From NCBI GenBank assembly GCA_002162925.1, contig MABC01000088.1:1-41725 (forward strand): a DNA stretch of 41,725 nucleotides. Direction: 5' to 3'. The stretch is from Thalassotalea sp. 42_200_T64 (GTDB taxonomy: Bacteria; Pseudomonadota; Gammaproteobacteria; Enterobacterales; Alteromonadaceae). The translations under genes and the position numbers were made by a program. Below the pieces are notes generated by a model, which worked only from the letters and a program-made list of their open reading frames with translations, was not told the DNA's origin and did no database searches. Shown one piece after another: positions 1-9,623 of this stretch (the stretch's first letter is position 1; the number at the start of each line of letters is the position of its first letter).

Positions 1-18
1 AATTAATGTAACTTTCAT
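1..18 (-). CDS. 5' end of an unidentified leftward gene (cut by window edge)
   Basis: An ATG at 18-16 on the minus strand reads M-K-V-T-L-I before the window ends. It is preceded by a strong ribosome binding site (GAGGTG, about 6-7 bases upstream), so a real start is likely. The gene that follows pyrG in E. coli is eno, but these residues do not match the usual enolase N-terminus, so the identity is open. The ribosome binding site lies in one arm of a 10-bp inverted repeat (21-30 and 90-99). Confidence 0.5.
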
Positions 19-20
19 AG

Positions 21-99
21 TGAACACCTCTTGTTTGCTTATTGAATGGTCAATCTCAATAATGGCGCATTGTGACGCCGAATCAACTTGAGGTGTTCA
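21..99. repeat. 10-bp inverted repeat covering the leader of the leftward gene
   Basis: TGAACACCTC at 21-30 is the exact reverse complement of GAGGTGTTCA at 90-99. A small inner hairpin (GGCG...CGCC, about 64-79) lies in the loop. In the leftward transcript the arm at 21-30 contains the ribosome binding site, so folding could hide it. This is inference from sequence only. Confidence 0.4.
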
Positions 100-157
100 T
101 CTCATCATCCATGTATTAATGCATTGCCCTACCTACATACTTCCATGTATTAGTGAA

Positions 158-326
158 TTATTCTTCCATGAATAACAGGATTTATACCATCCGTGGTAAT
201 CCTAAGTTAATTCATCCTTGAATTAATTGCCCTCTAAAGGCTCCTGCCTGTCGGGTATAAGTACAATCCATATACAACAGGATTATACCGTCCGTGGTAA
301 TCCTAAGTTAATTCGTCCGTGAATTA
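158..326. repeat. Cluster of small hairpins with a duplicated ~50-bp unit
   Basis: Two copies of a ~50-bp unit lie at 175-225 and 277-326 and differ at only a few bases. Each contains two palindromes: AGGATTATACC...GGTAATCCT and TTAATTC...GAATTAA with a 6-base loop. A third hairpin of the second type (TTATTC-TTCCAT-GAATAA) stands at 158-175. The spacing is regular and the array lies downstream of pyrG. It resembles a REP-like composite repeat. I do not recognise it as a named family. Confidence 0.6.
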
Positions 327-360
327 AAAAAGCCGCAAATATATTTCTATAGATGCGGCT
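325..360 (-). terminator. Rho-independent terminator of pyrG
   Basis: On the minus strand, just after the pyrG stop, AGCCGCA (360-354) pairs with TGCGGCT (337-331) and is followed by a run of Ts (TTTTTT at 331-325). This is a canonical intrinsic terminator placed 10 bases after the gene. Confidence 0.85.
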
Positions 361-369
361 AGGAGTTAT

Positions 370-2249
<1,880 letters not shown>

Positions 2250-2669
2250 ATGTGGTTACAACACCAAATTTCTATACAGGCTAAAACTCGCGGCTTCCAT
2301 TTAATCGATAATGATATTACCCAGCAGTTGCCGCAATTACAAAACATCGACTCAGGTTTGTTGCACTTGTTTTTACAGCACACTTCAGCCTCATTAACCA
2401 TAAATGAAAATGCAGATCCCACCGTCAGAGCAGATTTAGAACAACATTTTAATACTTTCGTGCCGGAAAATGCGCCCTATTATCAGCACGATTATGAAGG
2501 CCCTGATGATATGCCTGCGCATATCAAATCATCGATTTTAGGCTGTCAGCTAACCATCCCTATCAGCAATGGCCAACTGGCATTAGGTATCTGGCAAGGT
2601 ATCTACCTATGCGAGCATCGCAATCATGCGGGCAGCAGACGTATCATAGCCACTATACATGGAGAGTAG
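2250..2669 (+). CDS. yjbQ: YjbQ/UPF0047 family protein (secondary thiamine-phosphate synthase-like)
   Basis: A 139-residue member of the YjbQ (UPF0047) family. The family is known for weak thiamine-phosphate synthase activity, and its true physiological role is unsettled. The family core is intact: KTRGFHLI near the N-terminus, [23 protein letters not shown], the [16 protein letters not shown] segment in two parts, GIWQGIYL and the C-terminal [13 protein letters not shown] place the start at ATG 2250 (MWLQHQ...), matching the E. coli start MWY..., rather than at an in-frame TTG at 2244. There is no clear Shine-Dalgarno sequence. It is divergent from pyrG and convergent with the orphan gene 2877-4013, and its 3' end runs directly into a dispersed repeat. 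Confidence 0.9.
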   Translation: MWLQHQISIQAKTRGFHLIDNDITQQLPQLQNIDSGLLHLFLQHTSASLTINENADPTVRADLEQHFNTFVPENAPYYQHDYEGPDDMPAHIKSSILGCQLTIPISNGQLALGIWQGIYLCEHRNHAGSRRIIATIHGE

Positions 2670-2864
2670 CAGCGGGCTACGAGCAGCCCGCGGAGATGAA
2701 AAATATATGGCTCAAACTCTCACCAATGGCAGAAGACCTCAGGCTGCGGGCAGCGAGCTAATGGCTTCTGGCAGCCTGCTTAAGTGAAATATTGCAGGTA
2801 CAAACTCAAAACATTAACGTAAAACAGACTAAATGAATCAACCCATCTGCCAGTTGCCCGTAGC
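2670..2864. repeat. Dispersed GC-rich intergenic repeat, copy A
   Basis: This segment begins with imperfect palindromic units of the GCGGGCTACGAGCAGCCCGC type and ends with GCCCGTAGC. Its core (2684-2853) aligns, with one gap of about 20 bases, to 4142-4289. Shared blocks are CGCGGAGAT, GGGC(N)nCTAATGGCT, GCTTAAGT(G/A)AAATATT, and ACCCATCTGCCAG. The two copies are in the same orientation 1458 bases apart and bracket the orphan gene 2877-4013. It is non-coding on both strands. Confidence 0.75.
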
Positions 2865-2876
2865 TAACATGCCCCC

Positions 2877-4013
2877 CTACTTCGGCAATAAATACATCAG
2901 ATGCTGATGAAATCTCAAGATAACAGTGTCACTCTCGCCCCGATAACCAAGCTCAAGGCATAGCTGTTTTAAGGCGTCGGTTAAGTGATTAACGAAGCGG
3001 CCATAGCCCCGTTTATTCATATTTACCTCAGAAGCGATGAATACCAACTTAATCGTATCAACCAAATTTTTACTGTCCCACTGGCTAACGAATATGCCGC
3101 CACTGCCTATGGGTTTAAAACCAAGGTTTAATAATTCACCTCTTGGTAATACATAGTTTTCATTGTCTTGGCGAATGATGGGTATTTTGCCATTAGCCAC
3201 AATGGCGAGTTGATTAAGATTATATTGCTTGGCAATTTTCACAAACCGATCGCTGACAAACGTATATAGCGGGTTGTAAGGATCATCGGCACTCTCATCA
3301 ATATCGCATTGTTGCAATAAGGTTTTGTTGATAGGCAAATTGGCAACGGCAAACGTCATATTGCTGGTCTCACTGGGTAATATTAATGACTGTTGCTGAT
3401 AACGAGTTGTCATCGCGCGAAAACCATGGGTAATGGTCTTTTTATCGCCTTTGTTGGCGCTAAAAATGTCGTAGGTTAAATGTTGGTGGTCACGTATTTT
3501 AAACGTGCCTATATCGACACCTAATAACTTGCCAAACCTAGCAATGAGTTTGCTCACCCGTTGATGAAATATTGGCGCATTTTGTCTTAGCTCATCACCC
3601 GTCGCCAAAAATAATAACTCTATTTTATCCACTAGCAATTCGCGGTTAAAAAACGTACGCATGCCGGTATGCACTTTCGGGTTATACATAAAAAGAATTT
3701 GCTGTTCTGTTTCAATGACTTGCTGCTCTTCGGCATACATGACTCGCACTAGCTTATTCTTGGCAATAAAACTGACGTTATTAAATCCATATTGTTCACA
3801 TAAATTAAAAAAACTGTGACTTAAATTTCGATAGAAATCGGAAAAATAGACACCATTGATATTTTTGCCTGAGATCAGTTCCAATAACGCCAGATTTGGT
3901 TTAAATTCCACCAGCAGGTATTGATTTTCTCGGGCGACATGCGGTACATAGACTTTGTCGGCGGCACTGCGTTTGCGTATTAAATTAATCCGTGAATTGT
4001 ATTTTAACATCAT
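2877..4013 (-). CDS. Uncharacterised protein with an internal domain duplication
   Basis: I do not recognise this family. The start is set at ATG-ATG (4013/4010) because AAGGAG lies 4-7 bases upstream; an upstream ATG at 4058 has no ribosome binding site. The product is about 378 residues with no signal peptide or membrane segment, so it is probably cytosolic. It contains two copies of one domain, at about residues 60-181 and 252-376. Matching landmarks fall in the same order at near-equal spacing: YGFNNVSFIAKNKLVRV with YNLNQLAIVANGKIPII, VDKIELLFLATGDE with VDTIKLVFIASEVN, and HQHLTYDI with HQHLMYLL. The HQHL motif is exactly conserved in both copies and may be a binding or active-site element (inference). 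The gene stands alone between two direct copies of a dispersed repeat, in the place where mazG and pyrG are normally adjacent. Confidence 0.75.
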   Translation of the reverse strand: MMLKYNSRINLIRKRSAADKVYVPHVARENQYLLVEFKPNLALLELISGKNINGVYFSDFYRNLSHSFFNLCEQYGFNNVSFIAKNKLVRVMYAEEQQVIETEQQILFMYNPKVHTGMRTFFNRELLVDKIELLFLATGDELRQNAPIFHQRVSKLIARFGKLLGVDIGTFKIRDHQHLTYDIFSANKGDKKTITHGFRAMTTRYQQQSLILPSETSNMTFAVANLPINKTLLQQCDIDESADDPYNPLYTFVSDRFVKIAKQYNLNQLAIVANGKIPIIRQDNENYVLPRGELLNLGFKPIGSGGIFVSQWDSKNLVDTIKLVFIASEVNMNKRGYGRFVNHLTDALKQLCLELGYRGESDTVILRFHQHLMYLLPK

Positions 4014-4141
4014 TTTTCTCCTTGGTGTGCCTTGCAGAATAGGCGAACAATGTGTCAAACACGTTACATCTGGATGATAGTTTTATGGAAGGAATAAGGG
4101 GCAAGGGGCAAGGTACAAGATACAGGGTACAAGGTACGGAC
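4014..4141. repeat. Purine-rich degenerate tandem stretch upstream of the orphan gene
   Basis: 4089-4138 consists of imperfect repeats of GGCAAGG and GGTACAAG units leading into the dispersed repeat copy B. It is upstream of the orphan gene, so its promoter should lie here, but I could not identify convincing -35/-10 boxes. It has the look of slippage-prone DNA. Confidence 0.4.
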
Positions 4142-4300
4142 AGCTCGCGGAGATAAATAATATATGACGCTAATTCTAACCCTTGGTAAAGGGCTAATGG
4201 CTACGGACAGCCCGCTTAAGTAAAATATTTCAGGCATAAACTTTAACCACTTACGTACAGCAAACTAAATTAATCCACCCATCTGCCAGAAGCTCGTAGC
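4130..4300. repeat. Dispersed GC-rich intergenic repeat, copy B
   Basis: Homologous to 2670-2864 in the same orientation (core 4142-4289). It ends in the same ACCCATCTGCCAG followed by AGCTCGTAGC, the signature also seen as a tandem at 12910-12930. It sits between the orphan gene and the secreted-protein gene. The rest of the gap to 4356 shows nothing further that I can identify. Confidence 0.75.
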
Positions 4301-4356
4301 AAGAAGTTTTTATGCCACAAAAAAAACGAGATGCGGCATATTGAGTAAAGCTTCGC

Positions 4357-4986
4357 TTACTCTTTATAGCCCCATGGTGCAGCCGGCGTGTCTACCGGCT
4401 TGGTTAAGTCAAAGTCGATTCGAAACTCACGGCCTTGTCGGACCATTCGATAAGTGAATACTTCCGGGTAAATATACATTTGCCAGGTATTGCCCATAAA
4501 TTGCGGAATTTGCAGCTCGACAAATAGCTGTTTGGAATATTGATCGGCGGGGAAAGACTGTACTTGTGGGTAGCCCGCATCAATCGTGTGACCACCATAC
4601 ATGGTAGAAACATCACTGCTGCCATCTTGATGACGATGATCATGTTTTAAGGATAAGCCGCTGCCAGTTTTGCTGATAATCCAGGTACGTGAAGAATCAT
4701 CGCCAACATGAAAAGGCACTTGTAACTCAGTTTTTGTGCATTTACGTACATGCATGATCAATGCTTTGTCGCTAAAGCTGCTTGCGGGGGCATTATCAAC
4801 CGTCACTTTACCGATGTAGGCCTGGCCACAATGGGCTTTAAGGTTGGCAAAAAAAGCATCCTGAGTTGCAATCGATACTAAAGGCGCCTCATTCGCCAAT
4901 ACCAGGTTTGTTGATAACGCCGCAGCAAAAGCAAAAGTAACGGCACACGATTGGGATAATTTTTTTATAAATGTGTTTTTGTTCAT
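4357..4986 (-). CDS. Secreted protein of unknown function
   Basis: I do not recognise this 209-residue protein. I choose ATG 4986 (MNKNTFIKKLSQ...) because it gives a typical Sec signal peptide: lysines at 2-9, a hydrophobic core 14-30 and a likely cleavage after LVLA (residue 31). GGAG lies about 10 bases upstream. The alternative start at 5028 would put 14 charged residues before the signal. The mature part has only two cysteines (53 and 83), which could form one disulfide, and a histidine-rich stretch KHDHRHQDG near 114-122 that might bind metal (inference). Predicted location is periplasmic or extracellular. It follows mazG by 44 bases on the same strand and may be cotranscribed with it. 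Confidence 0.75.
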   Translation of the reverse strand: MNKNTFIKKLSQSCAVTFAFAAALSTNLVLANEAPLVSIATQDAFFANLKAHCGQAYIGKVTVDNAPASSFSDKALIMHVRKCTKTELQVPFHVGDDSSRTWIISKTGSGLSLKHDHRHQDGSSDVSTMYGGHTIDAGYPQVQSFPADQYSKQLFVELQIPQFMGNTWQMYIYPEVFTYRMVRQGREFRIDFDLTKPVDTPAAPWGYKE

Positions 4987-5030
4987 ATATACCCGTCTCC
5001 ATTCAAAGATGATTAAATATCTACTCACCT

Positions 5031-5828
5031 TTAACTACACAGTTTGGCTTGCTGCCATAACTGCTCTAATTCAACCAAGCTGGATTGTTTGATATCCAGG
5101 TCATGATCAAAGTGATGTTGTTCGATAAATTGAAAGCGTTTGCTAAATTTACGATTGCCCTGTCTGAGCAATTGTTCAGGATCTTGCTTAACATGGCGAG
5201 CTAAATTTACTACTGCAAATAACAAATCGCCAATTTCTTCAGCAACTTTGCTATCATCCACCTCTGCAGCACACAACTCTTGTTCTACTTCTGTCACTTC
5301 CTCTTTTACTTTCGCCAGAACATCGCTGATATTGTCCCAGTCAAAGCCCACATGGGCACAACGTTTTTGAATTTTTGCCGCTTGTGCTAACGCAGGCAAT
5401 GAGTTGGGAATATCATCAAGTAGCGATTTTTGCTGATTTTTACTGGCCCGCTCTTTGGCTTTCTCATTTTCCCAGTTGGCTTTAACTTCTTGCTCTGTGA
5501 GTAAATCGACATCAGCAAAAACGTGCGGATGACGACGGATCAACTTCTCACAGATAGCGGCAACGACATTATCAAAGTTAAAGCGTTGTTGTTCTTCGCC
5601 TAAACGGGCATAAAACACCACTTGAAACAGCAAATCACCGAGTTCATTTTCAAGTTCCGCGTAATCCTGATTTTCTATCGCTTCAGCCACTTCGTATGCT
5701 TCTTCCAGCGTATACGGCACTATGGTTTGAAAATTTTGTTGCAAATCCCATGGACAGCCTTTGATAGGGTCTCGTAACTGACTCATGATCCAAATCAGTT
5801 TTTCAATTGACGCCGGTTTATCGTGCAT
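5031..5828 (-). CDS. mazG: Nucleoside triphosphate pyrophosphohydrolase MazG
   Basis: Hydrolyses (d)NTPs to NMP and pyrophosphate. In E. coli MazG is linked to lowering of ppGpp and to housecleaning of non-canonical nucleotides. The 265-residue protein has both tandem MazG domains. The first carries the metal-binding pattern EEAYEVAEAI...ENELGDLL; the second carries EEVTEVEQE...EEIGDLLFAVVNLAR. The N-terminal GCPWDLQQ motif is present. It lies 62 bases after relA on the same strand, the classic relA-mazG pairing. The start ATG 5828 has AAGGA five bases upstream, and that ribosome binding site sits in a 16-bp tandem duplication (5829-5860). Confidence 0.96.
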   Translation of the reverse strand: MHDKPASIEKLIWIMSQLRDPIKGCPWDLQQNFQTIVPYTLEEAYEVAEAIENQDYAELENELGDLLFQVVFYARLGEEQQRFNFDNVVAAICEKLIRRHPHVFADVDLLTEQEVKANWENEKAKERASKNQQKSLLDDIPNSLPALAQAAKIQKRCAHVGFDWDNISDVLAKVKEEVTEVEQELCAAEVDDSKVAEEIGDLLFAVVNLARHVKQDPEQLLRQGNRKFSKRFQFIEQHHFDHDLDIKQSSLVELEQLWQQAKLCS

Positions 5829-5860
5829 AGTGTTCCTTGATAATAGTGTTCCTTGATAAA
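5829..5860 (-). promoter_or_regulatory. Tandemly duplicated ribosome binding site before mazG
   Basis: Two adjacent 16-bp units (5845-5860 and 5829-5844) are identical except for one base. In the transcript each contains AAGGAACACTAT. Only the gene-proximal one is followed by the ATG; the distal one ends in ATT. The ribosome binding site is therefore present twice. Confidence 0.7.
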
Positions 5861-5890
5861 TGTTGCTGAGTTAGTGCTACTGACAACTGA

Positions 5891-8086
5891 TTAATTGCGA
5901 ATTCGCTTAACGGTGATTACTTCATCAATTTGATCAATTTTGCTCACCAAGCGAGTCAGTATTTCAACGTCGGTTAATTCTAACTTAAAGTTCATTATGG
6001 TTACTCTTTGCTTAGGATCTGAGCGTGATGACATATCCAGAACATTCACTTTGTCATTGGCGATTATGGTGGTCACATCTCGAAGTAACCCTTGTCTGTC
6101 ACCGGCAACAATTTGTATTGCTACTTGATAATTTTGCTGGTGTTTTTCTCCCCACTGTACGTCAACCAGGCGTTCAGGCGATTGCTTTAAGGCATGGTTC
6201 AATTGCTCGCAGTCGCTACGGTGTACCGAAATGCCTCGACCCTGAGTAATAAAGCCCTGAATACTATCTCCGGGTACTGGCTGGCAGCATTTCGCCATAT
6301 GGGTTAACAAATTACCGACGCCGGATACTGTGATACCATTACTGTCTACCTGCTGCCTCTCACTTTGTTGGCGGATCACCATTTTTGGATCAATGTCAGC
6401 GGCAGGTTTTAATTTTTCAGCCTGAAATTGTAATTGATGAACAACCTGTAAGACCCTGACATGACCACTGCCAATTATGGCATATAAGTCGGTTAAGCTC
6501 TTAACATTAAAGCGATTAAATATTGTCGAAAAATCTGCGTCTTCCAAATCATGACGAGTGAGCTCGGTATCGAGCAGTTCTTTGCCAGCTTGAGTATTCT
6601 TATCTTTATCTAATGCTTTAAAAAAACTTTGTACTTTCGATCTGACTCTGGTGGTATGAATATAACCGAGCGATGGGTTTAACCAGTCGCGTGATGGATT
6701 GGGTTTTTTGCTGGTTAGAATCTCTAATTGTTCACCCGTTTTAAGTTTGTAGGTAAAAGGTACTATTCGCCCAGATACTTTGGCACCAATACAACAATGA
6801 CCGACATTGGAATGAATATAGTAGGCAAAATCAAGGGGCGTAGCACCATTGGGCAAATCGATCACGTCACCATTTGGGGTAAACACATATATTCGGTCTT
6901 CAAACACTTCATTGCGCAGCTCGTCCACCAACTCATCTGAGCTGGAAATGTCTTCTTGCCATTGCAAAAGTTTTCTCAGCCAGTTAATTTTTTCATCAAA
7001 ACCGCCGCTTTTACCACTGGCATTGCCTTCTTTATAACGCCAATGTGCCGCGACGCCCAGCTCGGCATCATCATGCATTTGCTCCGTTCTGATCTGCACT
7101 TCTACCGACTTCCCCTCAGGTCCAAGGACAACCGTATGAATAGATTGATAGCCATTGGGTTTTGGTGTGGCGACATAATCATCAAATTCACTGGGCAGAT
7201 GTTTCCAACTGGTATGGACAATGCCGAGGGCACCGTAACAGTCTTGTAATTTATCCACCACAATACGTACCGCTCTAACATCAAACAGTTGATCAAAATC
7301 TAACGACTTTTGCTGCATTTTTTTCCAGATGCTGTAAATATGCTTCGGCCGGCCATAAACACTGCCGTTGATCTGTAAATCGTCTAATTGCTGCTGCGTA
7401 TTGGCGACAAAATCTGTCATATATTGTTCTCGCACCAAACGTTTATCATCGAGCAATTTCGCGATTTTTTTATAGGTATTCGGATGTAAATAACGAAATG
7501 ATATATCTTCCAGCTCCCATTTTAACTGGCCAATGCCCAACCGATTTGCCAGCGGAGCATAAATACTCACAGTTTCTTTAGCCGCAAGTACCCGAGTTTC
7601 TTCGTCAGAATTTTTTACATAGCGTAAATTACATACACGCTCAGCAAGTTTAATCACCACAGCACGAACATCTTCGACCATAGACAATAACATTTTACGT
7701 AAATTATCAATTTGGCCACTGGCAAACTTGGTACCACTAGGTTGCTGCAAACTGCGAATTGCATCCATTTGCGCCACACCTTTCACTAAAGTGAAAATGG
7801 CAGGTCCGTAGTCATCACTTATGGTATCGATACTGATCACTTCGGCTTCAATCAGCGGTACGATAAACGCGGCAGACAATGAATCTTTATCCATGTTCAA
7901 GCCCGTCAGTATTTCAACCATCTCCAAGGCCTTATACTGGCAGCTTAAGTTGTCTCGAAACAAAGCTTGCAACTTTACCCACAAAGCCTCTATCACTTGC
8001 TGTTTATGCTCAGTTAAGTCGAGCTCTGCCAACCACATTTCGAAATTTTCGGCAGACATTTGGTGAGTTATTCTCACTGAAACCAT
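5891..8086 (-). CDS. relA: GTP pyrophosphokinase RelA, (p)ppGpp synthetase I
   Basis: Ribosome-associated alarmone synthetase of the stringent response, making (p)ppGpp from ATP and GTP/GDP when uncharged tRNA enters the A site. The 731-residue protein has the full RelA order. First comes a degenerate HD hydrolase domain (about 30-190) lacking the His-Asp pair. The synthetase domain (about 220-370) has YGRPKHIYSIWKKM, DVRAVRIV and KPNGYQSIHT. The TGS domain (about 400-465) is EDRIYVFTPNGDVIDLP onward. A Cys-Cys zinc-finger-like region has AKCCQPVPGDSI, and a C-terminal ACT domain ends the protein. The degenerate HD points to RelA rather than SpoT. The start MVSVR matches the E. coli N-terminus and has AGGA upstream. 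It lies between rlmD and mazG on the same strand. Confidence 0.97.
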   Translation of the reverse strand: MVSVRITHQMSAENFEMWLAELDLTEHKQQVIEALWVKLQALFRDNLSCQYKALEMVEILTGLNMDKDSLSAAFIVPLIEAEVISIDTISDDYGPAIFTLVKGVAQMDAIRSLQQPSGTKFASGQIDNLRKMLLSMVEDVRAVVIKLAERVCNLRYVKNSDEETRVLAAKETVSIYAPLANRLGIGQLKWELEDISFRYLHPNTYKKIAKLLDDKRLVREQYMTDFVANTQQQLDDLQINGSVYGRPKHIYSIWKKMQQKSLDFDQLFDVRAVRIVVDKLQDCYGALGIVHTSWKHLPSEFDDYVATPKPNGYQSIHTVVLGPEGKSVEVQIRTEQMHDDAELGVAAHWRYKEGNASGKSGGFDEKINWLRKLLQWQEDISSSDELVDELRNEVFEDRIYVFTPNGDVIDLPNGATPLDFAYYIHSNVGHCCIGAKVSGRIVPFTYKLKTGEQLEILTSKKPNPSRDWLNPSLGYIHTTRVRSKVQSFFKALDKDKNTQAGKELLDTELTRHDLEDADFSTIFNRFNVKSLTDLYAIIGSGHVRVLQVVHQLQFQAEKLKPAADIDPKMVIRQQSERQQVDSNGITVSGVGNLLTHMAKCCQPVPGDSIQGFITQGRGISVHRSDCEQLNHALKQSPERLVDVQWGEKHQQNYQVAIQIVAGDRQGLLRDVTTIIANDKVNVLDMSSRSDPKQRVTIMNFKLELTDVEILTRLVSKIDQIDEVITVKRIRN

Positions 8087-8136
8087 GAGTATTCCTGTCT
8101 ATGATTTTAAAATTAAAATTTTTCGTTAGGCTAAAT

Positions 8137-8179
8137 AACCTGAGCTTGGGATAATGAGTGCTTATCCCGAGATCAGGTT
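8137..8179. terminator. Large palindrome between rlmD and relA (AACCTGA...GGGATAA family)
   Basis: Eighteen-base arms, AACCTGAGCTTGGGATAA (8137-8154) and TTATCCCGAGATCAGGTT (8162-8179), pair with two mismatches around a 7-base loop. The right arm overlaps the stop codon of rlmD (8180-8178). No T-run follows on either strand, so it may act as an mRNA 3'-end hairpin or attenuator rather than a simple terminator. Half-copies occur at 12435-12453 and 22054-22077. Confidence 0.6.
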
Positions 8180-9521
8180 ACTTACGTGTAAACAGCGCCA
8201 TCGTTTCTACATGACGGGTTTGACTAAACATATCCATTAATCCTATTTTGCTCAGTTGATAGCCATTGGTAAGTAAAACTTTAGCATCCCTTGTCATCGT
8301 CGCCGGGTCACAAGAAATATAGAGTATGGTCTGTACATCCAGTGCTAATACATTCGTAACCGCATTCAACGCGCCAGCTCTTGCCGGGTCAAGTAGCACT
8401 TTCGAAATGGTGAGTTGATGTTGTGCAGTTTTTTTCTTTAACCAAGCCCAGTTATCGTCTTCGGCATTTAAATCGGCTTGCATAAAATGGCAGTTTGTCA
8501 GGCCATTGGCGTTGGCATTTTGCAATGCTCTGTCCACCATATCTTGAACACCTTCAACGCCAATGACACTCTCAACTTTCGTTGCCATGGGCAAACTAAA
8601 ATTACCCAATCCACAAAACAAATCCAGTACCACGTCGCTGCTGTCTAACTCTAACCACTGCATCGCCTGATTGACCATAGCCGTATTTAAATTGGCATTC
8701 ACTTGCACAAAATCAGTAATGGCAAATTTAAGCTGGCAGTCATTCACTTGATAACTTAAAAATCGGCTGCTTTGCGGTGTTAACAATTCGGTCTCATCAT
8801 CGGTTTGTAATGCCATTTGATACGATTTTTGTCGATTAAAATCGATGATTTTTTGTCGGTCTTGCTCTGACAATTTACCGACTTGCCTGAATATTACCAA
8901 TGCCGTTTCGGCGTCGATGACTTCGATATGAGTTATTGCGGCTTTCGTTTCCAGGCTATTAATGAGCCGGGTAAAATCATCAAATTCGTTGGCAAACAAT
9001 TGTGGTAAAACCGGGCAAGTTTTGATTTGTGTTAATACGTTGGAGCCTTTTTGACGAAAGCCAACGATGGCCTGTTTATGCTTATTGTATTGTACGCCAA
9101 TTCTCGCTTTACGACGATAATTCCATTCATTGGCGGTTAAACTTAGCCGCCAGGGCAAAGCGACAATATCGCTATTACGATGAAATAAATCGCTGACTTT
9201 TTGCTGTTTAAATTCCAGTTGCCCCTGATAATTAAGGTGCTGTAAATCACAACCACCACATTGGTAAAAATGTTTACAGCGTGGTTTTACCCGATTATTG
9301 GCGCTAATTAATACTTTTTTAGTTTTGCCGCGCAGGTATTTAGACTTTTCCTGAGTAACCTTAGCTTCTACGGTTTCACCAGGAAGTGCAGACTCAATAA
9401 AAATAGTTTTTTTGCCTATTTTGCCGACGCCATCGCCATTGATATCCAAAGATTTGATATCTATCTTTATCTGCTGATTGAGATATTTGTTTGTTGCTTT
9501 TGGTTTGTAAAAATTAACCAT
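8178..9521 (-). CDS. rlmD: 23S rRNA (uracil-1939-C5)-methyltransferase RlmD
   Basis: SAM-dependent methylation of U1939 in 23S rRNA (RumA family). It is 447 residues long. An N-terminal TRAM domain (about 15-70) is followed by the [4Fe-4S] cysteines Cys82, Cys88 and Cys91 (RCKHFYQCGGC) and Cys169. The Rossmann methyltransferase domain has DLFCGLGNFSLP for SAM binding, LLDPARAG, and the catalytic nucleophile in YISCDPATMTRD. The start ATG 9521 has TGGA about eight bases upstream. It is the first gene of the leftward rlmD-relA-mazG run and is divergent from barA, the same order as in Shewanella and enterobacteria. Confidence 0.96.
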   Translation of the reverse strand: MVNFYKPKATNKYLNQQIKIDIKSLDINGDGVGKIGKKTIFIESALPGETVEAKVTQEKSKYLRGKTKKVLISANNRVKPRCKHFYQCGGCDLQHLNYQGQLEFKQQKVSDLFHRNSDIVALPWRLSLTANEWNYRRKARIGVQYNKHKQAIVGFRQKGSNVLTQIKTCPVLPQLFANEFDDFTRLINSLETKAAITHIEVIDAETALVIFRQVGKLSEQDRQKIIDFNRQKSYQMALQTDDETELLTPQSSRFLSYQVNDCQLKFAITDFVQVNANLNTAMVNQAMQWLELDSSDVVLDLFCGLGNFSLPMATKVESVIGVEGVQDMVDRALQNANANGLTNCHFMQADLNAEDDNWAWLKKKTAQHQLTISKVLLDPARAGALNAVTNVLALDVQTILYISCDPATMTRDAKVLLTNGYQLSKIGLMDMFSQTRHVETMALFTRK

Positions 9522-9623
9522 TTATTATCCAGTTAACGCTATCGAATTGCCATTAATGCTACATTTTTCTTTAAAAAAGTGCCATGATAAGCTAATGATT
9601 TTAACACGAAAAAGAACGTAATT

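Noticed and set aside
1-18. Start of enolase
   Set aside because: Enolase normally follows pyrG, but MKVTLI does not fit the conserved enolase N-terminus.
158-326. CRISPR array or tRNA cluster
   Set aside because: Only two long units and small hairpins occur; there are no regular spacers and no cloverleaf.
7700-8000. Loss of HD residues in RelA as gene decay
   Set aside because: A degenerate hydrolase domain is normal for RelA in gammaproteobacteria.
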